Positions 8,428-15,600 of a stretch of 64,000 bases of DNA are shown here, piece by piece (the stretch's first letter is position 1; each line of letters opens with the position of its first letter). A program made the position numbers and the translations under genes. Under the pieces are notes generated by a model. It had not been told where the DNA came from, searched no databases, and saw nothing but the letters and a program-made list of their open reading frames with translations. This DNA is from RGIG5299 sp045542315 (GTDB lineage: Bacteria; Bacillota; Clostridia; Oscillospirales; RGIG5299), in NCBI GenBank assembly GCA_045542315.1, contig JAZQKU010000075.1, positions 9,944 through 73,943 of the forward strand. Direction: 5' to 3'.

Positions 8428-9512
8428 ATGATGTCGAATTGATACCAACAAATCTTGCTTTTATGGGAGCAATGGATGATTTTTATAATTTGTATTGCGA
8501 AATTAAGGTAATATATGAAACACATCGAAAACTTTATATTCGAGAAAATGGAAAAAAGTGTCCTCTTTTAAGCAAAACGTGGGATGAGTTGTGTTTAAAA
8601 GATGTCAGAAAAAGAATAGAACCACTATTAAATAAATATATACACTTGTTTACAAACGACTATGATAGGGTTTTTGCTCGTTCGTATGCATTTCAAAATT
8701 TTTCTTTTATCAATAGGGATAAAACTTTTAAGAATTTTGATGGTGAGTCTCCTTTTATATTAAGCTTTATATCTTTTTCTGATTTTCTAATTGAATTTCA
8801 AATTATCATCACAATGTTAAATTATAGAGAAAATTTTTCAAAAAATCCAGAACATTCCGTTCAAAAGTCTTGGTTACAAATTAATGAAAAAATTAGGACT
8901 TTGACAAAAGAAAAAAGATCGGAATGCGAAACATTAAGCAATACAATTCCCGCCTCAAGTGATATTTTGTATATTTTTGATAAACTCTCGAGTATTTCTT
9001 GCTATAAAAAAGATCATCCAATTATATCAGCAAGATATGTTGCGGTTGTTGCAAAAACTGCAAAGAAAATATCACTTCCAGTGCATTATTGTGATTATTG
9101 TAAAAAATACTTTATTGGTGCAAAAACATTGGCGATATTTGAAAAAAATTTTGGAAAGTTAATAATAGATAAAAAAGATATAAGCGAAATGGAAACGGAA
9201 TTCGGATGCTTCAATGCGGAATCCAAATTGCATTCATTGGGTTATAATGTTATCAAAGGTAGATTGTCCGCAGATGAGCGAGAGCAGCTGTTAATATATT
9301 TGTTGGAAAATAGATTAATTACTTATGTGGAATTGTGTTCAACAATAGAACAAAATATTAACATATTTAAAAGGTCACATAGCCACAGATTTGCTGTTGA
9401 AAAATGGGAAAATGATCTCAAGGCAATAGGAAAATACATTTTAAAGCATCCCGAAAAGAAGGATTATATAACATTAACTATTCCGTATAAAAAAGATAAA
9501 AACAATGAATAA
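8424..9512 (+). CDS. Unknown 362-aa protein with CxxC and LHxxGY domain
   Basis: The start is set at ATG 8424, which overlaps the previous stop as ATGA. The longer frame from 8367 lies inside the previous gene. Residues 1-220 are helical with no recognised fold. At about 235 there is a single CxxC (HYCDYCKKYF), possibly half of a metal site. The last 80 residues repeat the domain of the preceding gene: LHSLGYNVIKGRLS, REQLLIYLLENR, AVEKWENDLKAI. Translational coupling and the shared domain suggest the pair works together. The function is unknown and AT-rich composition marks it as accessory. Confidence 0.75.
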   Translation: MNDVELIPTNLAFMGAMDDFYNLYCEIKVIYETHRKLYIRENGKKCPLLSKTWDELCLKDVRKRIEPLLNKYIHLFTNDYDRVFARSYAFQNFSFINRDKTFKNFDGESPFILSFISFSDFLIEFQIIITMLNYRENFSKNPEHSVQKSWLQINEKIRTLTKEKRSECETLSNTIPASSDILYIFDKLSSISCYKKDHPIISARYVAVVAKTAKKISLPVHYCDYCKKYFIGAKTLAIFEKNFGKLIIDKKDISEMETEFGCFNAESKLHSLGYNVIKGRLSADEREQLLIYLLENRLITYVELCSTIEQNINIFKRSHSHRFAVEKWENDLKAIGKYILKHPEKKDYITLTIPYKKDKNNE

Positions 9513-9516
9513 AAAT

Positions 9517-9545
9517 TTGACAAAGAGGTTCGGGTGTGGTATAAT
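9517..9545 (+). promoter_or_regulatory. Consensus sigma-A promoter
   Basis: TTGACA (9517-9522), a 17-bp spacer and TATAAT (9540-9545) are a perfect consensus promoter just after the previous gene. Transcription should begin about at 9552, at the first stem of the leader below. Confidence 0.9.
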
Positions 9546-9548
9546 CTA

Positions 9549-9626
9549 CCACGCCCGATTTTCTTACATCGGTCTGCCGGGGCAGCCGAGTTTCGGGCGA
9601 CAACGTTCGATGAAGAACCGGGTGAG
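9549..9626 (+). promoter_or_regulatory. Structured 5' leader of the 48-aa gene
   Basis: An outer stem CGCCCGA / TCGGGCG encloses a hairpin TCGG-CTGCC / GGCAG-CCGA with one bulged base. A second hairpin GTTC...GAAC follows at about 9606-9619, and then GGGTGAG, the likely ribosome site. Every helix is Watson-Crick. I cannot assign it to a named RNA class; it could be a protein-binding leader or a cis-regulatory RNA. Confidence 0.6.
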
Positions 9627-9631
9627 AAAGA

Positions 9632-9778
9632 ATGGAAAACTATTGTGAAGAGTGTGGCGCAAGTTTGAAAGGTAGCTTTTATACAGATCCCTGGGAAGAT
9701 GGCGACAATGATTACGGTTACTATACATGCAGACGTTGCGGTCACAAAAATATCGACTGGGATAGCAGCGACGACTGA
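9632..9778 (+). CDS. 48-aa two-CxxC (zinc-ribbon-like) protein
   Basis: ATG 9632 opens MENYCEECGASLKG, then an acidic aromatic middle, then TCRRCGHKN and a DWDSSDD tail. Two CxxC(G) knuckles about 24 residues apart are the minimal pattern of a zinc ribbon. The protein is strongly acidic. It has its own consensus promoter and a structured leader, and a UUCG-loop hairpin follows at 9786-9815, so it looks like a complete small transcription unit. No homologue is recognised. Confidence 0.65.
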   Translation: MENYCEECGASLKGSFYTDPWEDGDNDYGYYTCRRCGHKNIDWDSSDD

Positions 9779-9785
9779 ATACTTT

Positions 9786-9815
9786 GAAACGCACTCTCTT
9801 CGGAGGGCGTGTTTC
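9786..9815 (+). terminator. Hairpin with UUCG tetraloop after the 48-aa gene
   Basis: GAAACGCACTCTC-TTCG-GAGGGCGTGTTTC forms a 13-bp stem with one mismatch and two wobbles around a UUCG loop. The T-run after it is short (TTGTC), so termination efficiency is uncertain. Confidence 0.6.
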
Positions 9816-9874
9816 TTGTCACCGAAAACCACGCGATAGTCGCGTGGTTTAAAGAAGGTTAACCGATGAAAGAA

Positions 9875-9940
9875 ATCCTCCAAATATGTAATAATAGACT
9901 TGACCTGCCAGTCAAAGAATAAAAAACATATTTGGAGGAT
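9875..9940 (+). promoter_or_regulatory. Inverted repeat sequestering the tnpA ribosome site
   Basis: ATCCTCCAAATATGT (9875-9889) and ACATATTTGGAGGAT (9926-9940) are perfect 15-bp complements. The right arm contains GGAGG, 8 nt before the tnpA ATG, so the folded mRNA hides the ribosome site. A TTGAC/GTCAA hairpin sits in the loop. IS200 elements are known to repress TnpA translation this way. Confidence 0.8.
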
Positions 9941-9946
9941 AAATCT

Positions 9947-10416
9947 ATGAAAAAAGTGGACATAGACAATAATAGTTTAGCACATACGAGTTGGAATTGC
10001 AAGTATCATATAGTGTTTGCGCCAAAATATAGACGAAAAGTTTTTTCGAAGGAAAACGAATGGAAATACGAGAAATACTCCGCCAACTTTGCAAATGGAA
10101 AGGAGTGGAGATAATTGAAGGAGAAGTGTGTACAGATCACATACATATATTGGTGAGTATCCCGCCCAAAATGAGCGTTTCGGGGTTTATGGGATATCTC
10201 AAAGGGAAAAGCGCATTGCTGATATTTCAGAAATATAGAAATATGAAGTTTGCATACCGAAACCGCGAATTTTGGTGTAAGGGATATTACGTAGATACCG
10301 TGGGGAAGAATACGAAAGCAATAAAAGAGTATATTGCAGATCAATTGAAGAGAGATCAGGAGAGTGATCAATTAGCGATGTTTGACCCACGGGACCCATT
10401 TATGGGTGGTAAGTAA
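9947..10416 (+). pseudogene. tnpA: IS200-type TnpA transposase, frameshifted
   Basis: The first frame gives MKKVDIDNNSLAHTSWNCKY and KYHIVFAPKYRRKVF; a second frame then continues EIREILRQLCKWKGVEIIEG, the HUH pair DHIHILVSIPP, and the C-terminal helix GYYVDTVGKNTKAIKEYI, which follows on directly in the family. The frames meet at about 10055-10062. Restoring one A in the CGAATGG stretch would rejoin them. The Y1 nucleophile (in GYYVDTVG) and HUH motif remain intact. Either a one-base deletion has inactivated it or the base is a sequencing error. The ribosome site GGAGG lies in the hairpin described separately. Confidence 0.85.
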
Positions 10417-10496
10417 CAATTGCATGGCTGGCAGGCCAATCTAAAGCGCACTTGTGCGCCGCCAGTAGTATTAGGGCTATGCCCGAAAATGAAATA

Positions 10497-10527
10497 CCCC
10501 CCGTTATACGCAATGTCATTAAGTTAG
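10497..10527 (+). repeat. Dispersed repeat, copy A
   Basis: CCCCCCGTTATACG followed by CAATGTCATTAAGTTA. A near-identical copy lies on the opposite strand at 23249-23281. A weaker partial copy (AATGTCTGTTAAGTTAA) is at 10574-10590. Both full copies are followed by a strong hairpin. It overlaps the right end of the IS200-like element. Confidence 0.65.
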
Positions 10528-10565
10528 AGGGTATCTTTGTAAAAGATACCCTCTAACTTTCTTTT
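10521..10565 (+). terminator. Strong 18-bp hairpin terminator
   Basis: AAGTTAGAGGGTATCTTT pairs perfectly with AAAGATACCCTCTAACTT around a GTA loop, followed by TCTTTTG. It probably ends transcripts coming through the IS200-like element. Confidence 0.75.
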
Positions 10566-10695
10566 GTATTAGAAATGTCTGTTAAGTTAAGAAATTCGCA
10601 AAGAAAAAAAGCCACGTATACTCTATTGTAAAGTATCTTTTCAGCGTTTTTCTGTCTGAAGCTCGATTATTTCTTAATTTTAAGCAACATAAAAG

Positions 10696-10715
10696 AGCAA
10701 GAATTACTCCTTGCT
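10696..10715 (-). terminator. Terminator of the IS4 transposase
   Basis: On the minus strand GCAAG / CTTGC with a short loop is followed by CTTTTAT, shortly after the transposase stop. The rest of the 10560-10735 interval shows only AT-rich sequence and the partial repeat at 10574. Confidence 0.5.
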
Positions 10716-10735
10716 TCATTTTTTATAAAAAATAA

Positions 10736-12058
10736 CTATGCTGCTACGCGATAGGCAAATCCAACAAAATGCTTGGTTCTTAGATTGCGTTTATCTCTTC
10801 TTCCGGGACGTATGGGTTCTGTATATTTTTCAATTTCAATAATCAATTCTTTAAAATCTGTTTTTAGTTTTTTATAAAAAAGTCTACACAAATGAACAGC
10901 CATCGTGTAATCGACCTTATAATTATAAACGGCATTATCTCGTTTGTGAATTTTTGCATTGCTCACTATTCGACTACAATAATTATACATAATTATTGAT
11001 GAATATATCTCTTGTTTTACTAAATCCTCTTTTTTGCAATGGAAATTAATTAATCCTACTACATACTTTACTTCTCGAAAAGACGTCTCTATTCCCCAAC
11101 GCATATGATAAAGCGCTTTAATCTCTGACATGGAAAATTTACTGCGGGGTAACGAAGTTATAACGGTTTCATATTCACCGGTATCTAACATAAAGCGAAC
11201 TACACGAAAACTCATTGCATAGGGAGACCCGAAATCCCAATTTCTCATAACTGTGTTGGAACTATAGCACTTATTTTTATTGTGGATTTGTATAAATATC
11301 CTGTTATGCATTTTATCTTCTTTGGTTTGAGTTGTAGTTAACTCAAAAGAAATGTCTTTATCAAGTTCTATCATCGGAAGCTTCGAAATATCACGAAAAG
11401 CTCCCTTTCCTTGCTTGACTCGCATTAAAAAGTCTACGTTTTCCGTATTAATTAAATGAGCAATCAAATTATATCCTTCATAACCGCGATCGGCAATAAT
11501 TATATTATTCCCTTGAAATGCATTACGCTTTAACATCGTTATCAATGCTTCGTGTTCGTTAGATTTCGGAACAGGTTGTAGTAATATATCTTTGAAGGTC
11601 CTATTTAGTACATCGTATAAGGCATTTAAGTGAGTTTGGTTAAATCCTTTTTCATTTTTCAGAGTTGTAATAAAGCTTTCTAAATCAGGATTGCGAAAAT
11701 GATTGATCTTCGACCCATCAACCGCAAAAACTCTATATCCTTTATATTTTTCTCTATCGTTACTTAATGAGTTGAATTGCTTTAATATTGTTTCAAAAGC
11801 CTGATATTGTATTTTTGAACGTTGCTGCACAAACGCAGATGAGGTGACGTCAATTTTATTTGTCTTCCCAAAGTCATACAACTCTTTCTTTAGTGAGCCA
11901 CCTTCCATCGATATAATAAGCTTAATGACCTTTTCTAATGTCAATTTACGGTTCCGTGTGAAATCGGTGGTGGGATTTTTAACAAAATCCTGTTTGTTTG
12001 CAATTACGAATTCAATTGCCTTTTCTAAATTTTGATGAATGTTTTTTACAATAGACAT
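10736..12058 (-). CDS. IS4-family DDE transposase
   Basis: The 440-residue product has the DDE triad in IS4 context: first Asp in VFAVDGSKI (about 114), second in IIIADRGYEGY (about 190), and the C-terminal Glu in the family signature Y-x2-R-x3-E-x6-K, read as YHMRWGIETSFREVK (about 316-330). The frame is intact, so it may be active. AAAGGAAATA precedes the ATG. Terminal inverted repeats could not be recognised. Composition is AT-rich, like the rest of the island. Confidence 0.9.
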   Translation of the reverse strand: MSIVKNIHQNLEKAIEFVIANKQDFVKNPTTDFTRNRKLTLEKVIKLIISMEGGSLKKELYDFGKTNKIDVTSSAFVQQRSKIQYQAFETILKQFNSLSNDREKYKGYRVFAVDGSKINHFRNPDLESFITTLKNEKGFNQTHLNALYDVLNRTFKDILLQPVPKSNEHEALITMLKRNAFQGNNIIIADRGYEGYNLIAHLINTENVDFLMRVKQGKGAFRDISKLPMIELDKDISFELTTTQTKEDKMHNRIFIQIHNKNKCYSSNTVMRNWDFGSPYAMSFRVVRFMLDTGEYETVITSLPRSKFSMSEIKALYHMRWGIETSFREVKYVVGLINFHCKKEDLVKQEIYSSIIMYNYCSRIVSNAKIHKRDNAVYNYKVDYTMAVHLCRLFYKKLKTDFKELIIEIEKYTEPIRPGRRDKRNLRTKHFVGFAYRVAA

Positions 12059-12091
12059 TATTTCCTTTCCGTATGCAGGTGCGGTTTAGAA

Positions 12092-12155
12092 CTATAAAAG
12101 GGATACTTTAAATATCCGAAAGTTCTGTTCCGGCAGAACCTTTTTTCTTTTATAG
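12092..12155 (-). promoter_or_regulatory. Three-way-junction RNA upstream of the transposase
   Basis: CTATAAAAG (12092-12100) pairs with CTTTTATAG (12147-12155). Inside are two hairpins, GGATA/TATCC (12101-12117) and GTTCTG/CAGAAC (12122-12139). The figure folds on either strand. On the minus strand it ends about 33 nt before the transposase start codon, so it could be in its leader or form part of the element's end. Confidence 0.5.
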
Positions 12156-12175
12156 TGGGGGTTTTAACACAAAAA

Positions 12176-12275
12176 CGCCCTTACATACAAAAAACACTTG
12201 AAACATTACTGTGATGTAAACGTGTAAATAAATCACATTGTTTACAAGCAAGTGCTTTTTTAAAATGTAAGAGCG
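12176..12275. repeat. 100-bp imperfect inverted repeat, MITE-like
   Basis: CGCCCTTACAT (12176) pairs with ATGTAAGAGCG (12275). The arms continue with CAAAAAACACTTG against CAAGTGCTTTTTT, and the centre holds GTAAAC/GTTTAC and TGTGAT/ATCACA. The whole segment can fold back on itself. It has no coding potential. It may be a miniature inverted-repeat element or the outer end of the IS4 element. Confidence 0.55.
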
Positions 12276-12429
12276 CAACACCTCAACCATATATCATGGA
12301 ATTCTTGCCTATTCGATTTTTGTTTTGTACATTATACTCTATTATAGCATTTGATGTCAAGGAAAAATGTTATTATTATAATCGATTGGATTTTAAATTT
12401 ACGCTATTTTTCATTTCTGTAAAAATATG

Positions 12430-12458
12430 TTGAATTTAGAAATTTAATGTGGTATAAT
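12430..12458 (+). promoter_or_regulatory. Promoter of the giant surface protein gene
   Basis: TTGAAT (12430-12435), a 17-bp spacer and TATAAT (12453-12458) predict a start at G12465, the first base of the leader's P1 helix. Confidence 0.85.
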
Positions 12459-12464
12459 ATATAT

Positions 12465-12677
12465 GCCAAACCAAATGAATAATTGAAAGCAAGAACTATT
12501 TTTATCTTTATAGGGATAACTATAGTTTTTTTGCGTTGTATCCAAAACGAATTTGATAAAAATGCAAATTCCCATTGGATATAGCGTAGAGTTGTTCTTG
12601 CTTTTTCAGTTGGTTTGGCGACTATCGGAGTTTGCATTTTAATGCGGCTGCTTCGGTAGTCGCATTTTTTATTTTTT
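12465..12677 (+). ncRNA. Structured leader RNA with intrinsic terminator
   Basis: P1 is GCCAAACCAA (12465-12474) with TTGGTTTGGC (12610-12619). P2 is GAAAGCAAGAAC with GTTCTTGCTTTTTC. Above them are a hairpin TATAG/CTATA and a 12-bp stem CGTTGTATCCAA / TTGGATATAGCG that carries an inner GAATTTG/CAAATTC helix. Then comes a terminator stem GCGACTATCGGAG (12618-12630) / CTTCGGTAGTCGC (12651-12663) with an inner GCATT/AATGC, ending in ATTTTTTATTTTTT. The last two bases of P1 are shared with the terminator stem, and the ribosome site GGAGG follows at once. This is the layout of a riboswitch or attenuator. I cannot assign a class. Confidence 0.65.
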
Positions 12678-12690
12678 GGAGGAAAAATAA

Positions 12691-15600
12691 ATGCAATTTT
12701 GGAAAAACCTCAGACGATTAATTTCGTTCTTGCTGTGTATTGTAATGATTTCAACGATGCTGCCTATGGGTATTTTTACAGTTAGTGCGGAAACCACAGA
12801 TGGCGATTATATCTATACAGTATCAAATGGTGAGGCAATTATAATCGGGTACAACTCCATCAGTGGCAGTGTTGTTATACCCTCAACTTTAGGTGGATAT
12901 CCTGTAACGGCTATAGGCGAGTATGCTTTTGAAAGTTGTTGGGGCTTAGAAGGTATTATAATTCCAGACAGTATTACAATTATAGGCGATTACGCGTTCT
13001 CTTATTGCGGTGATCTTGCAAGTGTTATACTAGGTAATAGTGTTATAACTATAGGAGATTCTGCATTCTCTGATTGTTGGGAACTTAAAAATATAACAAT
13101 TCCCGACAGCGTTATAACTATAGATGATTATGCATTTGCTTATTGTTCCAACCTTCAGAGCGTCACCTTGGGCAAGAGTGTTGCAACCATAGGCTCTGGA
13201 GCATTCTCTAGTTGCGATGGCCTTGAGAGTATTACAATTCCCGATAGCGTTATAACTATAGGCAATTCTGCATTTAGGAATTGTTATAACCTTGAGAGTA
13301 TTATAATTCCAGATAGCGTTACGACTATAGGCAGTTATGCATTTGCTAGTTGCTCTAACCTTGAGAACATCACTGTCGATAATAATAACAATTATTATTC
13401 TTCATTCGATGGGGTGTTATTTAATAAAGATAAAACAACACTTTTATCTTATCCTAAAGGTAATAAAGCAACGTCTTATACAATTCCCAATAGTGTTACA
13501 ACTATAGAAGATGAGGCATTTTCTAATTGCGATAACCTTAATAATATTATAATTCCCGATAGTGTTACAACTATAGCCGACAGAGCGTTATCTTATTGTG
13601 ACAATCTTAGGAGTGTTACAATTTTTAATGGCGTTATAACTATAGGCAATTCTGCATTTAGGAATTGTTATAACCTTGAGAGTATTATAATTCCAGATAG
13701 CGTTACGACTATAGGCAGTTATGCATTTGCTAGTTGCACTAACCTTGACAGTGTAACACTGGGAAAGGGTGTTGAAATCATAGGCTCTAGTGCATTCTCC
13801 AATTGTGATACCCTTCAGAATATCACTATTGATAATAATAACAATTATTATTCTTCAATCGATGGCAGTCTGTTTGATAAAGATAAAACAACACTTATAT
13901 CTTATCTTGCAAGCAATACAGCAACGTCTTATACAATTCCTAATAGTGTTGTAGCTATAGGTGATTCTGCATTCTCCGGTTGCGAGAATCTTGAGAGTAT
14001 TACAATTCCCAATAGTGTTGTAACTATAGGTAGGTATGCATTTGAGAATTGTTCTAACCTTGAAAGTGTTACAATTCTCAATAGCGCTATAAACATAGGC
14101 CATGGTGCATTTGATGGTTGTTCTAACCTTAAAAGCATAAGCAAACCGGCTGATACTGATGAGTTTGCAGGAGGATGCGGCACAGAAACAGATCCGTATT
14201 TAATTGTAACAGAAGAACATCTTGACAATGTTCGTGATTATCTTTATGCACATTTTAAAATGATTGCGGATATTGAGTTTGCCGATAGTATAAATTGGGA
14301 ACCGATTGGCGATGATTACAAACCCTTTACAGGCACCTTTGACGGAAATGGATGTAAGATTAAAAACCTTTATATTTATACTGAATATACCGGTGGAAGC
14401 GGTGTCGGACTTTTTGGTTATATCAAAGAAGGCACTGTAAAAAATCTCGGATTAGAAAACGGAAATATAACTGCGACCGAGGAAGAATGGTCCTCTTTAC
14501 CCGGAGGAGGAATGGGAGTTGGTAGGGATCCGACAGTATACGTAGGCAGCATTGCAGGAATTGTAGAGAAAGGCACAATAACTAACTGTTACAATACAGG
14601 TAATGTATCTGGTTTAAATCCCGCAGATCCTTATACAGGCGGTATTGTGGGCGATTTATATGGAGGAACAATATCTGATTGCTATAATACCGGTAACATT
14701 ACAGGAGAGGGTTGGGCTACTGGTGGTATTGCGGGTACTGCTTCAGGCACAATAACCAATTGTTATAATGTAGGTAATGTTTCTGCAACTTCAACTTACG
14801 AATTTTACGTAGGTGGTATTATTGGCTCTGCTTCAGGCACAGTTTCTAATTGCTATTATTTAGATAATATTTCTGTTGGTGTAGGGAACGGAACCGACAC
14901 TTGCACAAAATGCTCTTGCGAAGAAATGCAACATCAATCAACCTTCGTTGGTTTTGATTTTAACGAGGTTTGGGTTATTAATAGCAATATTAAGTATAAA
15001 TTTCCTCAATTGCAAAACAATCCTTACATTGTTGAACTGTTATCAATTGAAATAACCGTAAAACCAACCAAACTCACATATATCGAAGGTGAACCCATTG
15101 ACCCGACAGGAATGGTTGTTACGGCTTACTATAACAATAACACTTCGAAAATTGTCACGGATTACGCCGTTAGCGGTTCCACCGCTAACCCCGGAACTTC
15201 AACAATTACCATAACCTACGGCGGTAAAACCGCAACATTTAACGTTACGGTTGAAACAAAGCAACTCACATCTATTGCGGTAACTACAAAACCCACCAAA
15301 TTCACCTATCTTGAAGGCGAATCCTTTGACAAAACCGGTATGGTTGTTACCGCATATTATAGCAATGGCACTTCCGAAATCATAACTGACTACGCCGTAA
15401 GCGGTTACGATTCAAATCCAGGAACTTATACAATTACCATAACCCATGGTGGAAAGACTGCAACATTCAACGTTACAGTTGATGCAAAGCGACTCACATC
15501 TATTGCAGTTACAACAAAACCCAATAAGCTCACTTATTTTGAAGGCGAAAATTTTGATGCCACAGGGTTGGTTGTCACGGCGTATTATAACAATAACTCC

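Larger units (their letters stand above)
9821..10502 (+). mobile_element. IS200/IS605-family element, tnpA only
   Basis: The left end has a perfect 11-bp hairpin (AAACCACGCGA-TAG-TCGCGTGGTTT, 9826-9850), as used for ssDNA recognition by TnpA. The right end carries a GCGCAC-TT-GTGCGC hairpin (10446-10459), then GGGC-TAT-GCCC (10474-10484) and GAAATACCCCCC. Between them lies a Y1-type tnpA gene and no tnpB. The exact cleavage sites are inferred. A near copy of the sequence just right of the element recurs at 23.28 kb. Confidence 0.8.

Noticed and set aside
12960..14130. Regularly spaced similar units resembling a CRISPR array
   Set aside because: The units are in frame, diverge at third positions and encode leucine-rich repeats. 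There are no unique spacers and no cas genes. The same holds for the Ig-like repeats at 15.0-17.1 kb.
13855..14228. Two minus-strand frames of 82 and 99 codons inside the giant gene
   Set aside because: They are antisense to the leucine-rich repeats, lack ribosome sites and mirror the repeat composition.
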